Source: VRUE01 sp963840565 | GTDB lineage: Bacteria > Actinomycetota > Thermoleophilia > Solirubrobacterales > 70-9 | Direction of reading: 5' to 3' | Assembly: GCA_963840565.1 (NCBI GenBank) | Contig: CAWIZH010000003.1 | Location: forward strand, 124,001 to 188,000 | DNA: 64,000 nt | Shown here: piece by piece, positions 51,483-58,743 of the stretch | How positions within the stretch are numbered: the first letter of the stretch is position 1 | How the letters are laid out: each line of letters begins with the position of its first letter | Made by a program: the position numbers and the translations under genes | The notes under the pieces: model-generated | What the model was told of the DNA's origin: nothing | Seen by the model: only the letters and a program-made list of their open reading frames with translations | Databases searched by the model: none

Positions 51483-51546
51483 CCCCTCTCCAAACACTCA
51501 AGAGCGGCCTCCGGCCGCTCGTTTGGGGAGGGGTTGCCGCCCCTCC
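51470..51546. terminator. Giant hairpin after cysC and the PHP gene (type B element, copy 1)
   Basis: GGAGGGGCGG (51470-51479) pairs with CCGCCCCTCC (51537-51546). Then 51483-51495 pairs with 51521-51533 (13 bp, one G-U), and GAGCGGCC (51502-51509) pairs with GGCCGCTC (51513-51520). The PHP stop lies within it and the cysC stop 13 bp beyond. The apical part is nearly identical to that at 56278-56353. Confidence 0.7.
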
Positions 51547-51559
51547 CCACGCATAGTCC

Positions 51560-52114
51560 TTAAGCGGTAACCGCAGCCGCCGGAATCAGGTCCCGCGACT
51601 CCAAGTACTCGAGCAGCTTCTGCGCCGACTCCTCAGGAGTCTCGTTCTCCGTGTCGCAGACCCAAGCCGGGTTCTCCGGAATCTCGTACGGGTCACTGAC
51701 GCCAGTGAATTCCTTGATCTCACCCGAGAACGCCTTGGCGTAAAGCCCCTTGACATCACGCTCGGCGCAGGTGTCGACCGAGGCCTTGACGTAGACCTCG
51801 ATGAAGCGATCGCCCATCAGCTCGTGGGCCTCGTCGCGGATCTCGGCGTAAGGCGAGATCGCGGCGGTGATCACCGGCACGCCGTTGCGGGAGAGCAGGT
51901 CGGCGACGAAGGCGATGCGACGGATGTTGATGTCGCGGTCCTCCTTGGAGAAGCCGAGCCCCTTGGAGAGGTTTTCGCGCACGACGTCGCCGTCGAGGAT
52001 CTCGAGCTTCGAGCCGCGGTTTCGCAGCTCGGTCTCGAGCAGCCCGGAAATGGTCGTCTTGCCGGCACCGGAGAGTCCGGTGAACCAGAGGGTGAAGCCC
52101 TTCTCGCCAGCCAT
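51560..52114 (-). CDS. cysC: Adenylylsulfate (APS) kinase
   Basis: A 184-residue APS kinase. The P-loop GLSGAGKTT lies at residues 13-21. FSKEDRDINIRRIAFVADLLSRNGVPVITAAISPY is the family core, followed by FIEVYVKASVDTCAERDVKGLYAKA. It phosphorylates APS to PAPS. It is the last gene of the sulfate operon, 6 bp after sat. Confidence 0.96.
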   Translation of the reverse strand: MAGEKGFTLWFTGLSGAGKTTISGLLETELRNRGSKLEILDGDVVRENLSKGLGFSKEDRDINIRRIAFVADLLSRNGVPVITAAISPYAEIRDEAHELMGDRFIEVYVKASVDTCAERDVKGLYAKAFSGEIKEFTGVSDPYEIPENPAWVCDTENETPEESAQKLLEYLESRDLIPAAAVTA

Positions 52115-52120
52115 GCTCGT

Positions 52121-53197
52121 TCAGTCCTCCTTGTAAGCGTCGATAAGGATGTCGGCGACCTCGTCGCGGGAGAACTCGTGCGGCGGCCTTTCGCCGTTGC
52201 CGAGCATCTCGCGGACCTTGGTTCCGGAGAGGAAGAGGCGCGCGTCTGCGTCATGTGGACAGGTCTTGGCCGAGGCCAGCCCCTCGCACTCGTTGCACCA
52301 GAAAGTGTGCTCGAACATCAGCGGCTCGATCCCGAGCTCGTCGATGTCGATCGTCTCGAAGATCTTCTGCGCGTCGTAGGTGCCGTAGTAATCGCCGGCA
52401 CCGGCGTGGTCGCGGCCGACGATGAAGTGAGTGGCGCCGTAGTTGCGACGGACGATCGCGTGCAGGACCGCCTCGCGAGGGCCGGCGTAGTGCATCTTCG
52501 CCGGCTTCACGCCCAGCACCACCCGGTCGTTGGGGTAGTAGTTCTCCATCAGCACCTCGTAGCAGCGCATCCGCACGTCGGCGGGGATGTCGCCGGCCTT
52601 GGTCTTGCCGATCAGCGGGTGGATGAAGAGCCCGTCGCAGGTCTCCAGCGCCGCCTTGGTCAGGTACTCGTGGGCGCGGTGGATCGGGTTGCGGGTCTGG
52701 AAGGCGACGATTTTCTTCCAACCGCGCGCCTCGAAGTCGGCCTTGTGCTCCGCCGCCGTCTTGTAGCGGCGCATGAAGGCCTCCTCGTGATCCGGCAGCG
52801 CGTCGACCTCGAGCGGCCCGGCGATGCAACGGCTGCCCTCAGCGTAGATCGCGGCGACGCCCGGGTGCTCCCCATCGGTCGTGCCGTAGACCAGCTCGGC
52901 CTCGCGCTTGGCGTCGCGCTCCCAGATCTCCTCAACCTTGATCCGGCCCAGCGGCTTGCCTTCGTCGCTGGAGAGCGAGACGACGTCGCCGACCTCGCAC
53001 TCGAGGTCGGTCGCCAGGGTGATCGGGATCGGCCAGTAGTCGCCGTCGGTGGTCCGCATCTCGGTACAGACGCGCTCCCAGTCGGCGGAGCCCTGGAAGC
53101 CGGTCAGCGGCGCGAAGCCGCCGTTGCCGATCATCTCGAAATCGGCGGTGTGGCGCTCGTCAAGTGTCAGGGAAAGCTCAGTCATCGTCTCGCTCAT
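52121..53197 (-). CDS. sat: Sulfate adenylyltransferase (ATP sulfurylase)
   Basis: A 358-residue homomeric ATP sulfurylase. Catalytic motifs are FQTRNPIHRAHEY (QxRN and HxxH) and FIVGRDHAGAGDYYG. A Cys cluster (FWCNECEGLASAKTCPHD) is typical of the shorter bacterial enzymes and may bind zinc. It activates sulfate to APS. It lies between cysH and cysC on the same strand. An ATG at 53185 is a possible alternative start. Confidence 0.96.
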   Translation of the reverse strand: MSETMTELSLTLDERHTADFEMIGNGGFAPLTGFQGSADWERVCTEMRTTDGDYWPIPITLATDLECEVGDVVSLSSDEGKPLGRIKVEEIWERDAKREAELVYGTTDGEHPGVAAIYAEGSRCIAGPLEVDALPDHEEAFMRRYKTAAEHKADFEARGWKKIVAFQTRNPIHRAHEYLTKAALETCDGLFIHPLIGKTKAGDIPADVRMRCYEVLMENYYPNDRVVLGVKPAKMHYAGPREAVLHAIVRRNYGATHFIVGRDHAGAGDYYGTYDAQKIFETIDIDELGIEPLMFEHTFWCNECEGLASAKTCPHDADARLFLSGTKVREMLGNGERPPHEFSRDEVADILIDAYKED

Positions 53198-53261
53198 GCG
53201 TTAAGTCTCACCAATCGGTTGGGAAGGATTACGAAGGGGTTATCTCAGGCGCGTGGCGCCG

Positions 53262-53960
53262 CTAGTTGATCCCGCACTCGGTCTTTTCGAGACCCGCCCA
53301 GCGGCCATCGCGGGACGAACCGCCGACACCGACCGGCTTGGTGCAGTGCGTGCAACCGATCGAGGGGTAGCCCTGATCGTGCAGCGGGTTGTACGGGAGG
53401 TCGTGCTCATGGATGTAGTTCCAGACATCGCGTTCGGTCCAGTCCGCGAGCGGGTTGAGCTTCCAGAGCTCAAAACGCTTGTCCCAGCCGAACTTCGGAG
53501 TGTTGGCGCGGCTGGCTGAGTCCTCACGGCGGACGCCGGCGAGCCAGCAGTCTACGGAAGAAAGCGCCCTGCGCATCGGCTCGACCTTGCGCAAACCGCA
53601 GCAGGCGTCGGGATCGCGGTTCCAGAGCTCGTCGCCGTGCTGGGCCGCCTGCTCCTCCAAAGTGAGGTTGTGGAAGCGGTCGAACTCGATCCCCAGCGCC
53701 TCGCCGAGGCGGTCGCGGGTCTCATACGTCTCCGGGAAGAGGACGTCGGTGTCGAGGTAGAAGAAGCGCGCGTTGGGGTTGACCTTGCTGGCCAGGTGCG
53801 CGGTCACCGAGCTCGTTTTCTGGAACGAGCAGGCGATGTAGTGGCTCTCGCCAAAGGTCTCGAACATCCACTCGATCGTCTGCTCGGCGCTGCGGCCCTC
53901 GAGCTCGGCGGCAATCGCCTCCGGATCGGAGATAGCGGCTGGGGCGGCAACTGGATTCAT
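53262..53960 (-). CDS. cysH: Assimilatory APS reductase (iron-sulfur type)
   Basis: A 232-residue CysH-family reductase. The two cysteine pairs DACCGLRK and GCTHCTKP bind a 4Fe-4S cluster and mark it as an APS rather than a PAPS reductase. The C-terminal KTECGIN carries the catalytic Cys. It reduces APS to sulfite using thioredoxin-type donors. ATG 53960 overlaps the sir stop (ATGA); GTG 53969 is less likely. Confidence 0.94.
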   Translation of the reverse strand: MNPVAAPAAISDPEAIAAELEGRSAEQTIEWMFETFGESHYIACSFQKTSSVTAHLASKVNPNARFFYLDTDVLFPETYETRDRLGEALGIEFDRFHNLTLEEQAAQHGDELWNRDPDACCGLRKVEPMRRALSSVDCWLAGVRREDSASRANTPKFGWDKRFELWKLNPLADWTERDVWNYIHEHDLPYNPLHDQGYPSIGCTHCTKPVGVGGSSRDGRWAGLEKTECGIN

Positions 53961-55801
53961 ATCGCGCACTCGCCCTCGCCCCTCTCAACCTTGTAGGGGC
54001 TGGAGCGGCTCCAATCGATGAACTCCTGCATCGTCTCGAGGCTGAACTCAGCCGGCAGCGTCAGGTCCTTGACCTCCGCTTCGAAGCGAGCGGCGCCGAT
54101 CCGCTCGGCAAGAGCGTTGAACGCCTCGCCCTCGTCGGAGCGCTCCGCCTCGTAGAGGCGAACCCAGCGCTCGACCGCCTCGGGCACACGCTTGGCGGGC
54201 AGGCGCGACTTCAGCCGCGTGCCGAAGATCACCTCGCCGCCCTCGTAGTTGCCGCCGATGTGCGGGATGTAAGCGGGGATCTGGCGCGCGCCGACTTTCA
54301 GCGAGGCACCGTAGAAGCCGATGTTGGCGATGTGGTGCTGGCTGCAGCCGTTGGGGCAACCGCTCATCTTGATGTGGATCTTGCGGGTCAGCTCGTCGGA
54401 GATCTCCATCTCCGCCAGCCGCTCCCTGATCGCCTTGTTCAGGCCCATCGAGCTGGTGATGCCCATCTTGCAGCTGTCGGTGCCGGGGCAGCTGACCACG
54501 TCGGTGATCTCGCGGGCGCCGGCCTCGCCGAGGCCGAGCTCGCTGAGCCGCTGCCAGACGTCGTAGAGCGCCTCGTCACGGACCCAGCGCAGGACCAGGT
54601 TCTGCTGCACGGTGCTGCGCGCGTAGCCGCCGGTGAACTCGCGCATGATCGTGGCCAGGCCGCGGAACTGCTCCGGGGTCAGGTCGCCGCGGTAGATCTT
54701 CACCTCGATCGCGGAAAAGCCCTCCTGGACCTGGGCCTGGACGTTGCCTTCGCAGAAGCGCTCGAACTCGGAGTGGTCGCCGTTGGGCGAGGCGGACTCG
54801 GGAGGAATCCCAGGCGCGTTGGCCTCCTCGTCGTCCTCGAAGCGCAGTCGCTCGACCAACTCGGCGTCGAAGTCCCGCTCGGCGACCCAGTCGCCCTCGA
54901 GCTCCTCGTCGACCTGCTCGCGGAAGGCGTCGATGCCGATCTTGTCGATCAGGACCTTGATCCGGGCGCGGGCGCGGTTGGCGCGCAGCCACTCCTGGCG
55001 GTCGAAGATGCGCAGCACCGCCTCGGAGACCTTGAGGTAGTCGCCGTTGTCGGCCTCGACGAAGTCGTAGAGCGTCGGCGCGATCCGCGCCATGATCGAG
55101 GTGCCGCCGCCGACGCGGATCTCGAAGCCCTTGACCCCGTCCCGTTCGCGCGAGAGGAAGGCGACGTCGTGGATGCCGGTGATCGCGCGATCCTCGTCGG
55201 AGCCGCTGAACGCCGTCTTGATCTTGCGCGGCATCAGCTGCGTCGTCGGGTGGCGGACGAAGTAGCGGGCGTAGGCGCCGGCGTAGGGGGTCGGATCGAA
55301 GATCTCGTCGGTGGCGACGCCGGCCCAGGGGTCGCCGGTGACGTTGCGCACCGTGTTGCCGCAGCCCTCGCGTGAGGAGAGGTCCGCCACGGCGATCTCG
55401 CGCAGCAGCGACTCCATGTCGCGCAGCGGCACATGGTGGATCTGGATGTTCTGCCGCGTGGTGATGTGGCCCTTGTTCAGCGGCGCGTACTTCTCGACCA
55501 CGCTGGCGAAGGCCTCCATCTGCTGCGGCGTGACGCCGCCGAAGGGAAGCTTGACCCGGACCATCTGCACGTCGGGCTGGCGCTGGCCGTAGACGCCCTG
55601 CTTGAGGCGGAAGCCGATGAACTCGTCCTCGGGAATCTGGCCGGCAAGGAAAGTCTCGGCTTCGTTTTCGAAGTCGTCGAACTCGCGCTCGATGATCGGG
55701 ATGATGTGGCCGGGGACGTTGCGGTAGGTCTCCGGGTTCTCCAGGGTCCCGGTGCGGCCCTTGCCCCGCTGCTCCTTCTGCTGGTCTACGGCTACCTCCA
55801 T
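53957..55801 (-). CDS. sir: Ferredoxin-dependent sulfite/nitrite reductase-type hemoprotein
   Basis: A 614-residue siroheme enzyme. The cofactor-binding cysteines appear as CPGTDSCKMG (C-x5-C) and SGCPNGCSQHHIANIG (C-x3-C). Two ferredoxin-like half-domains are recognisable from MVRVKLPFGGVTPQQMEAFASV and the later KIYRGDLTPEQFRGLATIM. It reduces sulfite to sulfide by six electrons. Nitrite reductase is possible from fold alone, but the cysH-sat-cysC context points to sulfite. Confidence 0.93.
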   Translation of the reverse strand: MEVAVDQQKEQRGKGRTGTLENPETYRNVPGHIIPIIEREFDDFENEAETFLAGQIPEDEFIGFRLKQGVYGQRQPDVQMVRVKLPFGGVTPQQMEAFASVVEKYAPLNKGHITTRQNIQIHHVPLRDMESLLREIAVADLSSREGCGNTVRNVTGDPWAGVATDEIFDPTPYAGAYARYFVRHPTTQLMPRKIKTAFSGSDEDRAITGIHDVAFLSRERDGVKGFEIRVGGGTSIMARIAPTLYDFVEADNGDYLKVSEAVLRIFDRQEWLRANRARARIKVLIDKIGIDAFREQVDEELEGDWVAERDFDAELVERLRFEDDEEANAPGIPPESASPNGDHSEFERFCEGNVQAQVQEGFSAIEVKIYRGDLTPEQFRGLATIMREFTGGYARSTVQQNLVLRWVRDEALYDVWQRLSELGLGEAGAREITDVVSCPGTDSCKMGITSSMGLNKAIRERLAEMEISDELTRKIHIKMSGCPNGCSQHHIANIGFYGASLKVGARQIPAYIPHIGGNYEGGEVIFGTRLKSRLPAKRVPEAVERWVRLYEAERSDEGEAFNALAERIGAARFEAEVKDLTLPAEFSLETMQEFIDWSRSSPYKVERGEGECAI

Positions 55802-55840
55802 GCCAGGGAAAATAGCAAAACCTGACAGGGATTAGGGTAT

Positions 55841-56248
55841 TTAGGGCTTAGTCAGCTCTGGAGGCAGTCTTTTACGCGCATGAAGGATGGCCGCAGCCTC
55901 GCCCGACTCAGCAACCGCACCACCCTCCGGCGCCAGCGGCAACCCGGCCTCGGCCCAGCCAACAATGCCCTCACCCAGCTTCTTGGCGTCATAGCCCTCA
56001 GCCGCAAGCGCTTCGGTGGCCATAGTCGAGCGATTGCCCCCGCGGCAGTAGAAGACAACGGGCCGATCCTGATCGATCTCATCCGTCCGATCAGCAAGCT
56101 CAGCCAGAGGCAAGTGCTTCGCGCCCTCAATCCGGCCCATCTCCCACTCATGCTCAGCCCGCACATCAACCAACTGCGCACCCGCATCAACAAGCTTTTG
56201 AGCCTCTTCGCGGGAAATCTCAGAAATCTCAGGCGTCTCTTCACTCAT
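55841..56248 (-). CDS. Rhodanese-domain sulfurtransferase
   Basis: A 135-residue single-domain rhodanese. The active-site loop FYCRGGNRST has the persulfide-forming Cys68, and the domain starts with ISREEAQKLVDAGAQLVDVRAEHEWEMGRIEGA. ATG 56248 starts at the domain; an upstream start in the same frame adds unrelated residues. It is 39 bp ahead of sir on the same strand, so it is probably the first gene of the sulfate-assimilation operon. Confidence 0.92.
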   Translation of the reverse strand: MSEETPEISEISREEAQKLVDAGAQLVDVRAEHEWEMGRIEGAKHLPLAELADRTDEIDQDRPVVFYCRGGNRSTMATEALAAEGYDAKKLGEGIVGWAEAGLPLAPEGGAVAESGEAAAILHARKRLPPELTKP

Positions 56249-56277
56249 AGAACGGGAATCTAGCCAACGCGTTGTGC

Positions 56278-56353
56278 GAGGGGCAGGTGCCCCCTCCCAA
56301 AACACTCAAGAGCGGCTCCTGCCGCTCGTTTTGGGAGGGGGCACCTGCCCCTC
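56278..56353. terminator. Giant hairpin between dodecin and rhodanese genes (type B element, copy 2)
   Basis: Arms 56278-56303 and 56328-56353 are a perfect 26 bp inverted repeat. GAGCGGC (56310-56316) pairs with GCCGCTC (56321-56327) at the tip. The central ACACTCAAGAGCGGC and GCCGCTCGTTT are shared with 51470-51546, while the outer arms differ but stay paired. It lies 10 bp after the dodecin stop and 30 bp before the rhodanese start. Confidence 0.7.
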
Positions 56354-56363
56354 CCCCAAACCC

Positions 56364-56573
56364 TTAATCGATATCGGTTCCCTCAATAAGGAAGGCGACC
56401 CGCACGTGAGCGCGGTACTCATCCAGATTCTCTCCCCGGATCCCAGTCGAAACGATGTCGACCGCCCGAATGTTTCGCAGGGTCCCCTGCGCCTGACCCA
56501 GGGCCTGCTTCGCAGCATCGTCAGTAGACGTTTTGGAGCTGCCCACCAACTCGATGATCTTCACGACGGCCAT
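56364..56573 (-). CDS. Dodecin (flavin-storage protein)
   Basis: A 69-residue dodecin. MAVVKIIELVGSSKTSTDDAAKQAL is the canonical start and VDIVSTGIRGENLDEYRAHVRVAFLIE the paired strands. Twelve copies form a hollow sphere that binds riboflavin, FMN or CoA. ATG 56573 follows AAGGAGGAG at good spacing. It overlaps the upstream small gene by 13 bp. Confidence 0.93.
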   Translation of the reverse strand: MAVVKIIELVGSSKTSTDDAAKQALGQAQGTLRNIRAVDIVSTGIRGENLDEYRAHVRVAFLIEGTDID

Positions 56574-56755
56574 CTTTCTCCTCCTTCTGAATCCTCGACA
56601 GTGCCCTTCGCGCTGACTCCCTCGACTAGCGCGGCCCGCTGCCACGGGCCGATCGCCTCCGCCTCACCGCCTGGCGCCGCAGCAGTCTCCGCGCGGAAGC
56701 GCTCAATCGCCGCCGCGATCGCGGCGCCCTCGTCCTCGCTCGGGCTGCGGGCCAT
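56561..56755 (-). CDS. Small protein, possibly acyl-CoA carboxylase epsilon-like
   Basis: A 64-residue protein: an acidic N-terminal helix (SPSEDEGAAIAAAIERFRAETA), an Ala/Gly-rich linker and a GPWQRAALVEGVS segment. This pattern (short helix, linker, Trp-containing basic end) recalls epsilon subunits of actinobacterial acyl-CoA carboxylases, but it is too short for a firm call. It overlaps the dodecin start by 13 bp and should be co-transcribed with it. Confidence 0.45.
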   Translation of the reverse strand: MARSPSEDEGAAIAAAIERFRAETAAAPGGEAEAIGPWQRAALVEGVSAKGTVEDSEGGERWPS

Positions 56756-57105
56756 AGCCGAAGCCTATTCAACGGGACAAACGGCCCGGGCCGGCGAGGG
56801 AGGCGCCGGACCCGGGTCCATGTTTGTTCTTCGCGCCGCCGGAGGGGGACCAGCGGCGCGGATGCCGGCAGGGAATCCGGCGGTTGCTGCGGCATCGATG
56901 GCCTGTCCGATATAAGAACATAGCCCTACGCAAAAATCAAGTCCGGAGCCCCATTTTCGTGTTAAGCCCGGACCGATATCTCCAGTTTTTTGGCTTTACA
57001 AATGGGAACTAAGGTTTTTCTTGCTCAGAAATACTTGCCTTCTGAAAGAACCGTGCGTACCATCCTGCTGCCCTAGCAGTCTCAACCAACCACGGAGGTA
57101 GCGAC
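56756..57105. other. 350 bp divergent intergenic region with structured and AT-rich parts
   Basis: No gene is visible. 56774-56828 forms an imperfect inverted repeat (ACAAAC...GTTTGT with CCCGGG and GGCG/CGCC pairs inside). 56838-56864 is a hairpin (GCGCCGC/GCGGCGC), and 56865-56905 can close GATGCCG with CGGCATC around a second GCCGG/CCGGC stem. From about 56920 to 57060 the sequence turns AT-rich, fitting a promoter for the tandem TetR gene. The structured part may be the leader of the minus-strand dodecin unit. It did not match a riboswitch class I know. Confidence 0.45.
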
Positions 57106-58416
57106 ATGGCCGGTTATCGTCCGGTCGAGATGGTCAGGACACCGTGGGGGGATGCCGGCACGCTGCGCGAGCGCAAGCTGCAGCCTGGGCGGCGCTTGCC
57201 GCCCGAGGAGGTGGCGCGCAACCAGCGCGAGCGGCTCTTTGCCGCCCTGGTCGCCGTAGTCGCCGAAAAGGGCTACGAGGGGACCCGGGTCGAGGATCTG
57301 CTCGAGCTGTCGGGGGTCTCGCGGAGTGCCTTCTACGCTCACTTCGGCGACAAGGAGGAGTGCCTGCTCGCCGCCCTGCAGGCCTTCGTCGGCCCCACCG
57401 TCGGCGGCATCTTCGGCGAAGGCGGGCCGCCGCCCGACGAACTTCGCGCCCGCCAGGCCTTCGACGCCTTCATCGACCTGATCGTCGAACAGGCGGCGGC
57501 GGCACGGATGTGCCTGGTCGAGATCTACGCGGCCGGCCCCCGCGCCATTGAGGAGATCGACCGCACGATCGATGGTGTGCAGGCCTTCCTCTCGGCCACC
57601 CTCGATCAGGTCCCCGGCCGCGAGGGAATGCCGCCGGAGATCGTGCGGGCGATGGTCGGCGGGATTCGCAAGGTGATCCACAGCCGCCTCTACCGCCACG
57701 AGGAGGAGGAGCTGCTCGAGCTGACCCCGCTGATGTGGGACTGGCTGGCGGCGTACGCGCCGCCGCCCGAGCCACTGCGCCGCCCGCGCAACCGCGCGGC
57801 GCAGAACGGCGGCGCGCCAAATGGCTACGACCCGGCCGAACGCATCCTGCGCGCGCTTGCCTCGGTGGTCGCCGAGAAGGGGTACCCGGCGATGACGATC
57901 GGCGACATCGCAGCGGCGGCCTCGATCTCCCTCTCCACCTTCTACGCCAACTTCACCGACAAGGAGGAGGCGATGCTGGCCGCTGTCGACAGCGGCTCCG
58001 CGCAGATGCTGGCGACGACGCTGCCGGCCTTCCGCCGCGCCCCGGACTGGCCCCATGCCGTCCGCGGCGCCTACGGCGCGATGTTCGCCTTCTGCGCCGC
58101 CGAGCCCGAGTACACGACGCTGGGCGCGGTCGACGTCTACGCCGCCGGTCGCCGGGCGCTGGAACAGCGCGACGAGGTAATGAAGACGATGGAGGCCCTG
58201 CTGGCTCCCGGCTTCGAGATCAAGCCGAGCGTGAGCCCGATCGCCGCCGAGGCGATCGGCGGCGCGATCTACTCGATCATCTACGACCAGGTAAAACGCG
58301 GCGGCGCCGGAAGCATGCAGGAGGTCGCACCGCTCGCGACCTACATCACGCTCGCCCCCTTCATCGGCGCCGAGGAAGCCTGCGCGGTAGCCAACGGCGA
58401 CGGGCGGGGGCGCTAG
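57106..58416 (+). CDS. Tandem TetR-family regulator (two TetR units in one chain)
   Basis: A 436-residue protein with two complete TetR DNA-binding domains. The first is near residues 40-85 (RERLFAALVAVVAEKGYEGTRV, then SGVSRSAFYAHFGDKEECLLAAL). The second is near 243-290 (AERILRALASVVAEKGYPAMTI, then ASISLSTFYANFTDKEEAMLAAV). Each is followed by its own helical ligand/dimer domain. A single chain could act as an intramolecular pseudo-dimer. ATG 57106 follows GGAGG. The target is unknown; neighbours offer no efflux pump. Confidence 0.88.
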   Translation: MAGYRPVEMVRTPWGDAGTLRERKLQPGRRLPPEEVARNQRERLFAALVAVVAEKGYEGTRVEDLLELSGVSRSAFYAHFGDKEECLLAALQAFVGPTVGGIFGEGGPPPDELRARQAFDAFIDLIVEQAAAARMCLVEIYAAGPRAIEEIDRTIDGVQAFLSATLDQVPGREGMPPEIVRAMVGGIRKVIHSRLYRHEEEELLELTPLMWDWLAAYAPPPEPLRRPRNRAAQNGGAPNGYDPAERILRALASVVAEKGYPAMTIGDIAAAASISLSTFYANFTDKEEAMLAAVDSGSAQMLATTLPAFRRAPDWPHAVRGAYGAMFAFCAAEPEYTTLGAVDVYAAGRRALEQRDEVMKTMEALLAPGFEIKPSVSPIAAEAIGGAIYSIIYDQVKRGGAGSMQEVAPLATYITLAPFIGAEEACAVANGDGRGR

Positions 58417-58743
58417 GAGTTCCGCGCGACGGGGGTGGCGGGTGCGCCTGAAGCTTTTCCAAACTTCGGCATCGCAGCGCTGCTTTCGAAGCTTCTTTGT
58501 CGCGAAACCGCTCGAAGCTTCCGTCGATACGAGCCTGTTGACTGTTGAGAGAGGAGCCCGGTCGCCCTCCAGGCGAATGTCGCGAAGCGGCGAAAAGCAT
58601 TCCGGTTATTGCGCGGCCGCAGGCCGCGCTCCTCATTCACCCCAAGAGCTCCGCTCTTGGGGTGTCAATTCGACTGGAGGGCGACCGGGCTCCTCTCTCC
58701 ACCCCGCTGGAATCGAACCGTCTACTAGAGGACGCTAGGGCGC
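58417..58743. other. 327 bp convergent intergenic region
   Basis: No gene is visible. The left part (58417-58546) contains three GAAGCTT-type motifs, two within short palindromes (TTCGAAGCTTC, CTCGAAGCTTC). The remainder is taken up by the 26 bp inverted repeat element at 58547-58699. The last 44 bp precede the RTX gene stop and show nothing further. Confidence 0.6.
58547..58699. repeat. 153 bp element with 26 bp terminal inverted repeats
   Basis: Positions 58547-58572 and 58674-58699 are perfect inverted repeats. Between them are two further perfect hairpins, GCGCGGCC-gca-GGCCGCGC (58611-58629) and CACCCCAAGAGC-tcc-GCTCTTGGGGTG (58638-58664), giving a branched structure. No target-site duplication flanks it. 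It lies between the convergent TetR and RTX genes. Confidence 0.7.

Noticed and set aside
56830..56905. Cobalamin, FMN, c-di-AMP or glycine riboswitch ahead of the dodecin unit
   Set aside because: Stem-loops are present, but the defining conserved boxes of those classes were not found on either strand.
58547..58699. Insertion sequence remnant
   Set aside because: No transposase fragment and no flanking target duplication; it is kept only as a repeat element.
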